Below are positions 15,509 through 22,844 of a stretch of DNA of 64,000 bases, in pieces (positions within the stretch are counted from its first letter, which is position 1; every line of letters begins with the position of its first letter). This DNA comes from Flavobacteriales bacterium UBA7666 (GTDB taxonomy: Bacteria; Bacteroidota; Bacteroidia; Flavobacteriales_D; Crocinitomicaceae). The translations under genes were made by a program, and so were the position numbers. Where the stretch lies: NCBI GenBank assembly GCA_002483265.1, contig DLHO01000008.1:62001-126000 (forward strand), in the 5' to 3' direction. The notes beneath the pieces were generated by a model that saw only the letters and a list, made by a program, of their open reading frames with translations, did no database searches and was not told where the DNA came from.

Positions 15509-15877
15509 CTATTTCTTCTTTCCATATTTATCGTGATTCTCAGCCAAACGGAAGAGAACGATCTCCTGAATCAATTTTTTAGGAAGTGGTTCATCTAAAG
15601 GAAATTGTACAGATCCTTTTCCTTGTTTGTATTTGGACAACTCTTTTTCGAATGCTTTGTGTCCTGTTGGAGTAGCATAGAACCCGATATGAGATTTGTA
15701 TCCACCGAAATAAACCAATGGTTTTCCATTTACTTTGTAAGCAGGCATTCCGTAAGAAATAGATTCTACAGCCTCAGGAGCGGTTTCCTGGACCAATTTT
15801 CTCACAGCAATTAAGCGCTCTTGAACTTCGTTTTCAAACTCCTGAATGTATTCATCTACGTTGGCGAAAGTTTTCAT
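15509..15877 (-). CDS. DUF1801 (YdhG-like) protein
   Basis: A 122-residue cytoplasmic protein of the DUF1801/YdhG family, which has a frataxin-like fold. Visible family features: helix TFANVDEYIQEFENEVQERLIAVRKLVQE, the motif ESISYGMPAYKVNGKPLVYFGGYKSHIGFY, and the C-terminal GSVQFPLDEPLPKKLIQEIVLFR. Its role is not established; iron-related roles have been suggested for relatives. Single gene on the reverse strand, preceded by a long inverted repeat. Confidence 0.8.
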   Translation of the reverse strand: MKTFANVDEYIQEFENEVQERLIAVRKLVQETAPEAVESISYGMPAYKVNGKPLVYFGGYKSHIGFYATPTGHKAFEKELSKYKQGKGSVQFPLDEPLPKKLIQEIVLFRLAENHDKYGKKK

Positions 15878-15896
15878 TTTTTCAGATATGAGACGT

Positions 15897-15934
15897 TAGA
15901 CATAAGACTATAGGCAGATCAAGTCTTATGTCTA
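15897..15934. other. 13-bp perfect inverted repeat
   Basis: TAGACATAAGACT (15897-15909) and AGTCTTATGTCTA (15922-15934) pair perfectly around a 12-nt loop. On the plus strand CTTTTTC follows 5 nt later, on the minus strand no T-run follows. It lies between two same-strand (reverse) genes, so it may be a weak terminator, a leader hairpin of the DUF1801 gene, or a mobile-repeat remnant. Confidence 0.5.
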
Positions 15935-15965
15935 TTAGTCTTTTTCAAGATAAATATAACGCAAA

Positions 15966-16253
15966 TTATTCCTTGAAAGAAAGTCCTTTGTCAATCAGAA
16001 GTTTTTTTAATGTGGGGATTGAGGTTTTACCAATTCCATGAAATTGCAGGATTTCCTTTTCAGTGTATCCTGATAATTCTTCCAATGAAGTGATCCGATT
16101 GGCTTCCATTGCTCTTCGTGCCGGAGCCGAAAGAATAGAAAAAACACCTGCTTGCGCTTTGCGCTCTTCTTCACAAATCGGGCAGGTTGGGCAATCCGTA
16201 CTTTTGAAGTAATGATGTCCTTGTTTACAAGTTTGTTCTGTTTTTTGTGACAT
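15966..16253 (-). CDS. Small Cys/HhH protein like the RNA polymerase alpha C-terminal domain
   Basis: From the ATG at 16253 the product has 95 residues: MSQKTEQTCKQGHHYFKS, a CPTCPICEEE cluster, and then a domain LLSAPARRAMEANRITSLEELSGYTEKEILQFHGIGKTSIPTLKKLL that reads like the helix-hairpin-helix of the alpha subunit C-terminal domain of RNA polymerase. Cysteines C9, CPTC and CPIC with nearby His could bind zinc. A longer frame to 16349 exists but lies wholly inside the HPP gene. The start overlaps the HPP gene by 29 nt, so expression is likely coupled. Function in transcription or DNA binding is inferred only. Confidence 0.72.
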   Translation of the reverse strand: MSQKTEQTCKQGHHYFKSTDCPTCPICEEERKAQAGVFSILSAPARRAMEANRITSLEELSGYTEKEILQFHGIGKTSIPTLKKLLIDKGLSFKE

Positions 16254-16836
16254 CCCGCAATCGGATTTTTTTGGGTTTGATGTACTTTGTCCATCTGCTG
16301 TTGGTTGGATATGTTCTGTTCTTTGTAAGGTTGTTTGCGATAATGGCAACCAGAAGAAGGATCAGTACTCCGGTCAAAACGGGCGATAGGACATACATGA
16401 ATCCAAGAGCTTTGATTTTGGGAGTTCCAATAACTGCAATCAATGCAGTTGCTCCACCGGGTGGATGCAATGTTTTTGTCATTTGCATAGCAACGATCGA
16501 AAGACTCACTGCAAGTGGTGCAGAAATCCAAATTGGATCGGGAATCAATTTATAAACACAGACACCTATAAACGCTGAAATGAGATGACCTCCGACTAAA
16601 TTCCGGGGTTGTGCCAATGGACTTTGAATTGCTCCGTAGATCAATACACTACTGGCTCCAAATGATCCGATCAGGAAGATATTTGACATTTTATCCAATG
16701 AAAGTGATTGCGTAAATGCAATTAATCCGATTCCGAAAAAGGAACCGATAAATGTCCAAAGGTGTTCTTTCGAATCAACTAATGTTTCTTTGTAGAGAAT
16801 GTATCTTGCTTTGCGCAGGGATTTATTCTTTTTCAT
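16225..16836 (-). CDS. HPP-family integral membrane protein
   Basis: A 203-residue protein with four to five membrane segments and the family signature LHPPGGATALIAVIG near residue 125, plus FLIGSFGASSVLIYG and QPRNLVGGHLISA. Plant chloroplast relatives transport nitrite; the bacterial function is not settled. The N-terminus (MKKNKSLRKAR) is basic and cytoplasmic, as is the C-terminal tail (KPKKIRLRD). It starts 4 nt inside the end of the DUF1272 gene and ends 29 nt inside the next gene, making a tight operon. Confidence 0.8.
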   Translation of the reverse strand: MKKNKSLRKARYILYKETLVDSKEHLWTFIGSFFGIGLIAFTQSLSLDKMSNIFLIGSFGASSVLIYGAIQSPLAQPRNLVGGHLISAFIGVCVYKLIPDPIWISAPLAVSLSIVAMQMTKTLHPPGGATALIAVIGTPKIKALGFMYVLSPVLTGVLILLLVAIIANNLTKNRTYPTNSRWTKYIKPKKIRLRDVTKNRTNL

Positions 16837-17069
16837 TTAATTACTGGTTTGAATATAGCGGTTTCTGAAGCCGGATATTTTTCCAGTAAATGTGCTGGCC
16901 TAACAGGTCTTTTCTGAAATTCTCCGCCACAATTCGGACAGTTTTTTCCGGTGAATTTTTCAACGCAGTCTGAACAAAATGTGCATTCGAAACTGCAAAT
17001 GAGTGCTTCGGTACTTTCAGGGGGTAACTTCCTGGAGCAATTTTCACAAGTTGGTCTTAACTCAAGCAT
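16833..17069 (-). CDS. DUF1272 cysteine-rich zinc-finger-like protein
   Basis: A 78-residue protein with cysteines arranged as CENC (9-12), C26 and C30, CSDC (33-36) and CPNC (45-48), enough for two zinc sites, matching DUF1272. The C-terminal tail (FQKRPVRPAHLLEKYP) is basic. The function is unknown; small treble-clef or RING-like proteins of this type are often thought to be metal-binding adaptors. The start overlaps the end of osmC by 8 nt, and its stop overlaps the HPP start (ATGA), indicating strict co-expression. Confidence 0.8.
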   Translation of the reverse strand: MLELRPTCENCSRKLPPESTEALICSFECTFCSDCVEKFTGKNCPNCGGEFQKRPVRPAHLLEKYPASETAIFKPVIK

Positions 17070-17532
17070 CTTTTGCAGAACATGTTGGTTGGTGGGTTAC
17101 CGGAAAATTACAGGAATTGGCTATGAAACATTGTTTGTTGGCTTCATGATGCAGCTTGTTTGCCAATTCAATTTTACTAGCATCCGAGATCACTACTTTT
17201 GGATGAAGAACTACGGAAATAAAACGTCCTCCATTCGGGTCCTGAATCATTTTCCCTATTGGTTCATCCTGATATTCCATCACCTGGATTCCCGCATCTG
17301 CACATAAATGGAAATACCATAGCATGTGGCAACTTGAAAGCGATGCTAAAAAGAAGTCTTCCGGATTGTGTTTTGTTTTGTCACCTCGAAAAGGCACATC
17401 TGCCGAGCAGAGCAAATCGGGTTTGTTTGGAATCTGAAGTGTGAATTCTCTTCCATAAGCTGCGTAATCAGAAGTTCCGGTTCCTTTGTTTCCTGTCCAG
17501 AAAATGGTGGCTTCGTATGTATGTTCTTTCAT
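17062..17532 (-). CDS. OsmC-family peroxide reductase-like protein
   Basis: A 156-residue OsmC/Ohr-superfamily protein, a thiol-dependent hydroperoxide reductase fold. N-terminal strands (HTYEATIFWTGNKGTGTSDYAAYGREFTL) precede NPEDFFLASLSSCHMLWY, whose Cys is the first catalytic thiol, and the second conserved Cys lies in the late helix-to-strand segment CFIANSC. An Arg-like substrate contact cannot be assigned from sequence alone. It is the first gene of a four-gene overlapping set (osmC, DUF1272, HPP, alphaCTD-like), suggesting a stress-linked unit. Confidence 0.83.
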   Translation of the reverse strand: MKEHTYEATIFWTGNKGTGTSDYAAYGREFTLQIPNKPDLLCSADVPFRGDKTKHNPEDFFLASLSSCHMLWYFHLCADAGIQVMEYQDEPIGKMIQDPNGGRFISVVLHPKVVISDASKIELANKLHHEANKQCFIANSCNFPVTHQPTCSAKDA

Positions 17533-17576
17533 AATTGAGAATTGAAAATGGATAATTGAAAAGTTATCGAACCAAG

Positions 17577-18236
17577 TTATCTAATGTTCTCGAGTACGAA
17601 GGTGGAAAATTGCCGTTCTACAGGTTGTCCGTCTTTCGTCATTACTGTTTCAATTTGTAAATCTTCGTGGTTCAGCTTGAAATGACTTTGTTCCACTAGT
17701 TTCATAACATCATTCGGGTTGTATAGGGTGAAGCCAAAAGGTGTAAAAGGCAGTGTTTCCATAAAGCTTTTGTGAGCAAAGGTAAGCGAGAAAATTGCTT
17801 TTGGCTTTAATATACGCGACAGTTCAGAAAACATGGTAGCCGGATCTTTCCAAAAGTACAAGGTGTTTACAGTGAATAATTTGTCGAATTGATCAGCTGA
17901 AAAGGGAAGCTTTTTTCCATCATATAAAACGAACGTAGCTTTTTGAAATTCTACTAGCGATTGATTGTGCTTTTGAGCTTCTTGATTCATCAATGTTGAA
18001 ATCTCTAAGCCGGTATAATGGATTTCTTTAAATTGAGAAAAGAGAAATTCCAAGTGTCCGGCATTTCCATGCCCTAACTCCAAAACAGAATCACCAACGG
18101 TCAGATTCAAATTCGAAATGGCATTTTTGGTCATCCCAATATTTGTTTCATTCATCATTTGTGCAATTTCATTGCCTTTTTCTCCCGATGGATGACCTAA
18201 TTGGGAAGCAAGTTCCGCTAATTGTTCTTTCTCCAT
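17577..18236 (-). CDS. Class I SAM-dependent methyltransferase
   Basis: A 219-residue protein with the Rossmann methyltransferase motifs: VGDSVLELGHGNAGHLEFL (motif I, residues ~46-64; the usual GxGxG is present as GHGNAG), IHYTGLEIS (motif II acid), LPFSADQFDKLFTVNTLYFW (motif IV) and LSRILKPKAIFSLTF (motif V). The acceptor is not identifiable. A TAATTTTG box on the reverse strand at 18248-18255 lies 12 nt upstream and could be the promoter -7 element, implying a very short leader. It is 45 nt upstream of osmC, so a shared transcript is possible. Confidence 0.78.
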   Translation of the reverse strand: MEKEQLAELASQLGHPSGEKGNEIAQMMNETNIGMTKNAISNLNLTVGDSVLELGHGNAGHLEFLFSQFKEIHYTGLEISTLMNQEAQKHNQSLVEFQKATFVLYDGKKLPFSADQFDKLFTVNTLYFWKDPATMFSELSRILKPKAIFSLTFAHKSFMETLPFTPFGFTLYNPNDVMKLVEQSHFKLNHEDLQIETVMTKDGQPVERQFSTFVLENIR

Positions 18237-18344
18237 TTGCTTTTTTTCAAAATTACGAATTAATTAGTCTCAACGAGATATGTATTTATGTTCCTGATAA
18301 TCAATTATTTGACGCCTTTGTTTCGATTTTAAACTTGAAGTTGG

Positions 18345-18390
18345 TTCGCCATTTGGCGAATTAGCGAATTGGTAAATTAGCAAATTGGTG
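18345..18390. repeat. Hairpin and 16-bp tandem duplication
   Basis: TTCGCC-ATTT-GGCGAA (18345-18360) is a perfect 6-bp stem. It is followed by two tandem 16-mers, AATTAGCGAATTGGTA (18359-18374) and AATTAGCAAATTGGTG (18375-18390), with two differences. The region lies between divergent genes (methyltransferase and MarC) and holds no coding frame. Confidence 0.6.
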
Positions 18391-18494
18391 TTCTGAATCG
18401 TTAGGACGCTCCAATTCGTTTTTCTATTCGTAATCAAGAATTAATCTACACCTAACATCAAAACTCCTAAATATGGGGAATTTTGCAGCAAAAA

Positions 18495-19124
18495 ATGGAA
18501 TTATTTATCAGTGTTTTTGCAGCTTTATTCTCAGTTTTAAACCCTTTGGGAACCGTTCCCGTTTTTGTTGGGTTAACGAAAGACGATACCAAACACAATC
18601 GAGACAAAACCTCTTTTTGGACTTCAATCAATGTGTGTATCATTCTTCTAATCTCCTTTTTTGCTGGGAAATATGTGCTGAACTTCTTTGGGATTAGTAT
18701 TAATTCATTGAGAGTAGCGGGTGGATTGATTATTGCTACCTCCGGATTTGCTTTGCTGACGGGGTCTTTCACGAAACATAAAGGAATGAAAAAAGCAAGC
18801 GTTCAGGCCGACCTTGAAACAAGATCAGAGGTTTCTCTAACACCTTTGGCAATTCCTATGTTGGCAGGGCCGGGATCAATTTCCTTGTTGATTACCTATA
18901 ATCAAACGTTTAATAATCAAGAGCAGCATTTGTTGTCAGTTTGTGCCATTATCGCCGTCTGTTTGGTGATCTATCTGATCTTGAGAACCTCTCATTTCAT
19001 TGTGAAAGCACTAGGGGCTTCTGGAATTAATGCAATATCCAGAATAATTGGATTTATAGTGATTGCGATAGGAGTAGAGTATGTGTCGTCAGCGGTACAA
19101 GAGATCTTGAAAATTAAAAATTAA
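18495..19124 (+). CDS. MarC-family integral membrane protein
   Basis: A 209-residue membrane protein of the MarC/UPF0056 family with six predicted helices: it starts MELFISVFAALFSVLNPLGTVPVFVGLT, the family's conserved NPxG region, and contains GGLIIATSGFALLTG and SLTPLAIPMLAGPGSISLLI. The function is unknown; the old link to antibiotic resistance did not hold up. I choose the ATG at 18495; a TTG 12 nt earlier is in frame but unnecessary. Convergent with the histidine kinase gene, separated by an AT-rich imperfect inverted repeat (about 19125-19200) that may terminate both. Confidence 0.85.
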   Translation: MELFISVFAALFSVLNPLGTVPVFVGLTKDDTKHNRDKTSFWTSINVCIILLISFFAGKYVLNFFGISINSLRVAGGLIIATSGFALLTGSFTKHKGMKKASVQADLETRSEVSLTPLAIPMLAGPGSISLLITYNQTFNNQEQHLLSVCAIIAVCLVIYLILRTSHFIVKALGASGINAISRIIGFIVIAIGVEYVSSAVQEILKIKN

Positions 19125-19201
19125 AAATGCAAAATTCAAAAGTAAACTGAGTAAGTAAGCAAAATACCTTTTGCATTCTCAGTTTTGCATTTTGAATTTG
19201 T

Positions 19202-20440
19202 TTAATGGTCTTCCTGCGGACTAAATGTAATATCAAAGATGGTTTCAGGATAAGTTTTTAATTCCATGGTGCCTTCTAACTGATCAGTTAAAGATTCGAT
19301 GAGGTCTAATCCAAAGGAACCTTGTCTCGACGGAGCTTTCCAGGTTCCGCTGTCTTTGTAGATCAGTTTACATTTTTTGCCTTGGTGATGCATGAAAGAA
19401 ATAGAGATCAGGCAATTCTCATATTCATCAAAAGCGTATTTTAATGAATTGGAAATCAGTTCGTTTAGTATTAAAGCGATTGGTACAATAGACCTTAAAC
19501 CAATGGAATCAATCTCACATTCTATTTTAAGGTTTACCGGGTAACCGGATTGATAGGACGAAACCAGATCGGAAGATAAATCATGTAAATACTCCCGTAA
19601 GTGCAAGGTTGAAAGGTGGTCACTTTGGTACATTTTTTCATGGATCATGGACATAGCAATGACACGATGTGTGGCATCCTTGAATTTGGCTATGGCTTCC
19701 GGGTTCTCGAGTTCCCGTGATTGTAAGCGCAATAAACTGGTAATGATCTGAAGATTATTTTTCACCCGGTGATGAATCTCCTTCAACATAACAGTTTTCT
19801 CCTCATTTTGTTTTGAAATGATGTTGTATTGTACTTGCAATACATCCTGCGCCTCGTTTAATTTTTTTCTTCCAAGCTCATTGGTACGGATATTTTCCCA
19901 TCCAAGGTAGCCGATTATTAGAAAGCAAATAGCACCGTTTACTATTGTTGCTATGAGTTGTTCATGCGTCAGGTTTCGCATGATTTCCATTTGATCATCT
20001 AGGAAATAGTAATAGTAGATGGATTGGCAGATTGCGTGAAAAATAGTGAATCCGATTCCCCATTTGGCACCAATCACAATAAAGGCAAAAAGGATATTGA
20101 TCGTCATCCAGAAGCCATTTAAAAAATGGGGTTGATTATCAATTAAAAAAAGTGGAATTGCACATGATATGGCACCAATCAGGTTGAAAATTATTGTAGG
20201 GGTACGGAATTTTCCTGTTCGATAAATATAAATCGTTGCAACCAGTATGGAGAAAAAAGCAATAAGTGTAATGAATGCAACTGAAATGTGAAAATAAATA
20301 AAAAGTACAATACTGAGAATTCCTATTGCTATTGCCAAAAATAAAGACATGCGGTAGGCCAGCGTTAGTCTGGTTTCATCTTCGAAATTAGTTTCATTGG
20401 TGAACTTCGGAAAGAACACACTTTGAAGTAGCTTAAGCAT
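19202..20440 (-). CDS. Membrane histidine kinase (HisKA_2 type)
   Basis: A 412-residue sensor kinase: about six membrane helices over residues ~28-185 with very short loops, a coiled-coil linker (~190-220), a HisKA_2 dimerisation domain with EIHHRVKNNLQIITSLLRLQS (first His the likely phosphosite), and an ATP-binding domain with LNELISNSLKYAF (N box) and SFGLDLIESL (G box). HisKA_2 kinases commonly act in stress or light signalling and often phosphorylate an unlinked response regulator; none is encoded nearby, so this is an orphan kinase. The signal is unknown, but the membrane part suggests a membrane or small-molecule cue. Confidence 0.87.
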   Translation of the reverse strand: MLKLLQSVFFPKFTNETNFEDETRLTLAYRMSLFLAIAIGILSIVLFIYFHISVAFITLIAFFSILVATIYIYRTGKFRTPTIIFNLIGAISCAIPLFLIDNQPHFLNGFWMTINILFAFIVIGAKWGIGFTIFHAICQSIYYYYFLDDQMEIMRNLTHEQLIATIVNGAICFLIIGYLGWENIRTNELGRKKLNEAQDVLQVQYNIISKQNEEKTVMLKEIHHRVKNNLQIITSLLRLQSRELENPEAIAKFKDATHRVIAMSMIHEKMYQSDHLSTLHLREYLHDLSSDLVSSYQSGYPVNLKIECEIDSIGLRSIVPIALILNELISNSLKYAFDEYENCLISISFMHHQGKKCKLIYKDSGTWKAPSRQGSFGLDLIESLTDQLEGTMELKTYPETIFDITFSPQEDH

Positions 20441-20724
20441 AGTTTAGTTTTGGTAAAGTGAAGATACTGATTCTTTGAATCACTGATTCGATTATCGGCT
20501 AAATTTTTAGTGATTCACTTGAAATGTTAGTTGAAATGTAAAAATATCCCGATCCACCGCCGCGGACGGGACAAGTTGCAAAATATTTCCCATTGAAGTT
20601 CACGGAAGAGCACAGAGTATTCATTAATATAGAATGTGTCACATCCTATGAATGAGATTGTCTTAAGATTTTTGATAAGTGACAAATCCAACTTCTGTGA
20701 CCTGCTGTTTACGTCTGTGAGAAA
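20441..20724. other. Intergenic stretch without recognised feature
   Basis: Between the kinase start and the terminator of the next operon there is AT-rich sequence with one GC-rich patch at about 20549-20571 (GATCCACCGCCGCGGACGGG). A 77-codon reverse frame here (20527-20760) runs through the terminator and has no family features, so I do not call it a gene. Confidence 0.5.
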
Positions 20725-20756
20725 CATAAAAAAAACCTGATCAACTGACCAGGTTT
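20725..20756 (-). terminator. Intrinsic terminator of the alpha-oxoamine synthase gene
   Basis: On the reverse strand, AAACCTGGTCA-GT-TGATCAGGTTT (20733-20756) forms a stem with one G.T pair and is followed by a run of eight T. It sits 22 nt after the stop at 20778. Confidence 0.8.
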
Positions 20757-20777
20757 CCATATTATTAAGAATAAATC

Positions 20778-22046
20778 CTATTTCTTTCTGTCGACTTCAA
20801 CAGCTGCTAATTCGTCAGCTTTGTAAGCACCAGCGTCTAATTTGTCTTTTAACTTCTTGAACGTTTCGATTGTATAAGATACATCTTCCAAAGTATGTGC
20901 TGCAGTTGGGATAATACGCAACATGATCACATCTTTAGGGACTACCGGGTAAATTACAATTGAACAGAAGATGTTGTAGTTCTCACGTAAATCGAATGTT
21001 AAATTCGTTGCTTCTGCCAAGTTTCCTTTCATGAAAACCGGAGTTACAGGAGAATTTGAATCTCCGATATCAAATCCGGCATTTTTAAACCCGGATTGAA
21101 GTGCATTTGCAATTTCCCACAATTTATCTTTCAATTCAGGGCGTGTACGCAATAACTCCAAACGTTTGCGGGCACCAATCGTGATTGTGATAGGCAATGC
21201 TTTTGCAAACATCTGAGAACGCATGTTGTAACGGAAGAATTCAACGATTGATTCTTTCGCGCAAATAAATCCACCAATTGATGACATGGATTTTGCAAAC
21301 GTTCCGAATAATACATCGATTTCACTTTGAACTCCTTGAGCTTCACCAGCACCTTGACCAGTTTCTCCCAATGTTCCGAATCCGTGAGCATCATCGACGA
21401 ACAAACGGAAGTCATATTTTCCTGATTTACGGAATTCAATAATGTCTTTCAATCTTCCTTGGTCACCAGCCATTCCGAAAACTCCTTCAGTGATAACTAA
21501 AATACCACCTCCGGTTGTTTCAGCCAAACGAGTTGCATTTCTCATTTGCTTGTCAAAGCTTTCCATGTCATTGTGTTGGAATACAAAACGCTTACCTGTG
21601 TGTAAACGCATACCATCCAAGATACAAGCATGTGCTTCAGAGTCATAAACAATGATATCACTGCGGTCAACCAAACAGTCGATTGCAGAAACCATTCCTT
21701 GATATCCAAAGTTCAAAAGGATACAATCTTCCATCCCCATGAATTCAGCTAACTCATTTTCCAATTTTTCGTGCTCACTTGTTTGACCGGTCATCATACG
21801 AGCTCCCATTGGATAAGCCAAACCGTATTGTGCTGCTGCATCTGCGTCAGCTTTACGAACTTCCGGATGATTTGCCAATCCTAGGTAATTGTTCAAAGAC
21901 CAAACCAAACACTCTTTTCCGCGGAAAATCATTTTGTTGCCTAATTCACCTTCTAACTTTGGAAAGGTGAAATAACCATGAACTCCTTTAGAATACTGTC
22001 CAATAGGTCCACGATTACGTTCAATTTTATCAAAAATATCTGCCAT
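20778..22046 (-). CDS. PLP-dependent alpha-oxoamine synthase (KBL/SPT/cysteate-transferase type)
   Basis: A 422-residue fold-type I PLP enzyme of the alpha-oxoamine synthase family (2-amino-3-ketobutyrate CoA ligase, serine palmitoyltransferase, AONS). Motifs: SLNNYLGLANHPEV and GARMMTGQT near the N-terminus, YDSEAHAC, VDDAHGFGTLGETG (Asp/His contacting PLP) and GTFAKSMSSIGGF, whose Lys forms the Schiff base. It joins an amino acid to an acyl thioester with loss of CO2. In Bacteroidetes, paralogues start sphingolipid (serine) or sulfonolipid (cysteate) synthesis; which applies here is not decidable by eye. It is a single gene with its own promoter and terminator. Confidence 0.83.
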   Translation of the reverse strand: MADIFDKIERNRGPIGQYSKGVHGYFTFPKLEGELGNKMIFRGKECLVWSLNNYLGLANHPEVRKADADAAAQYGLAYPMGARMMTGQTSEHEKLENELAEFMGMEDCILLNFGYQGMVSAIDCLVDRSDIIVYDSEAHACILDGMRLHTGKRFVFQHNDMESFDKQMRNATRLAETTGGGILVITEGVFGMAGDQGRLKDIIEFRKSGKYDFRLFVDDAHGFGTLGETGQGAGEAQGVQSEIDVLFGTFAKSMSSIGGFICAKESIVEFFRYNMRSQMFAKALPITITIGARKRLELLRTRPELKDKLWEIANALQSGFKNAGFDIGDSNSPVTPVFMKGNLAEATNLTFDLRENYNIFCSIVIYPVVPKDVIMLRIIPTAAHTLEDVSYTIETFKKLKDKLDAGAYKADELAAVEVDRKK

Positions 22047-22098
22047 ACTTGTTCATTTTCCATTAATCAATTTATTCGCTGATTAACAGTTAAGACTG

Positions 22099-22131
22099 CA
22101 AATTTAGCAGTATTCTAGCTCATATTACCAA
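22099..22131 (-). promoter_or_regulatory. Bacteroidetes-type promoter for the alpha-oxoamine synthase gene
   Basis: The reverse strand has TTG (22131-22129), a 22-nt spacer and TAAATTTG (22106-22099), matching the -33/-7 consensus TTG...TAnnTTTG with slightly long spacing, 53 nt before the start codon. Confidence 0.6.
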
Positions 22132-22230
22132 TTTGTAATGAAATTAATTAACCAAGAAATGAACAGGAAGGGTTTGTTGACAGAATCAAGGCGTTTTGAA
22201 GACAAGAGCCAAGAGAAATTATCAATTATT

Positions 22231-22262
22231 AATTATCAAAAGGAATACTGTTCTTGATAATT
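22231..22262. other. 9-bp inverted repeat downstream of the DinB gene
   Basis: AATTATCAA (22231-22239) and TTGATAATT (22254-22262) pair perfectly with a 14-nt loop; another half copy (TTATCAATTATTAATTATC) overlaps it at 22219. AT-rich and without a long T-run, it is at best a weak terminator for the reverse-strand DinB gene. Confidence 0.45.
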
Positions 22263-22284
22263 AAATCATTCAGAATTGATCATT

Positions 22285-22839
22285 TCAAAAAGCTTCGTCC
22301 GTATCAACCAGATAGCGTTCTTTAATAATATTGCAGTGATGAATAACATGCCCAACCATAATCCACCCAAGGTTGCGCGGAGTATTCGGTGTGTTATTTG
22401 CGGTCCCGACCCAATCAAGCATCGAACTTGACATTCCTTTGAATAGTGAAATACTTGCTTTGCGCACATCGATGAATTCCAACCTGAGATCTTCGAATGA
22501 ACGCTGATCGGTATTGTTGTGCTGAGCATACCAGCTTTCTTCAAATCCATCCAAAGGAGTTTTATCCTTGCGGGAAAAGCGAAGTGCTCGGTATTGAAAA
22601 ATACGTTCTGTTTCTATGAAATGAAGAATTACACCTTTCAGTGTCCATTTTTCATCTGCGTATTGAAAATCTGCTTTCGATTCCGGAAGACTTGCAATGA
22701 AATTTGCCGTGTCATTCAGATCTTTTTCCAAGGCGAGCAGTAGATCATCCTGTCCGATTGTGCGGTCAAAATAGTACTTTGCATAGGCCGGAGCGAATTC
22801 AATATTTGGTCTTCCAACGAATAGATTCTTTTCATCCAT
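22285..22839 (-). CDS. DinB-family metal-binding protein
   Basis: A 184-residue four-helix protein of the DinB/YfiT superfamily. Three His of the metal site are suggested by GVILHFIETERIF (~residue 72) and GHVIHHCNIIKERYL (~165). Family members are putative thiol- or DNA-damage-linked transferases and hydrolases; bacillithiol-type roles are known for some Bacillus members, but nothing here fixes the substrate. The stop is 5 nt from the start-side gene: the M28 peptidase gene ends at 22845, so this gene follows it on the same strand and is probably cotranscribed. Confidence 0.82.
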   Translation of the reverse strand: MDEKNLFVGRPNIEFAPAYAKYYFDRTIGQDDLLLALEKDLNDTANFIASLPESKADFQYADEKWTLKGVILHFIETERIFQYRALRFSRKDKTPLDGFEESWYAQHNNTDQRSFEDLRLEFIDVRKASISLFKGMSSSMLDWVGTANNTPNTPRNLGWIMVGHVIHHCNIIKERYLVDTDEAF

Positions 22840-22844
22840 GATTA

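Noticed and set aside
16007..16531. A 174-codon reverse frame across the HPP and alphaCTD-like genes
   Set aside because: It lies in another frame of two genes with clear families and shows a Cys/Ser-rich shadow composition.
20527..20760. A 77-codon reverse frame between the histidine kinase and alpha-oxoamine synthase genes
   Set aside because: It runs into the terminator stem and T-run at 20725-20756, has no signal or family feature and no promoter.
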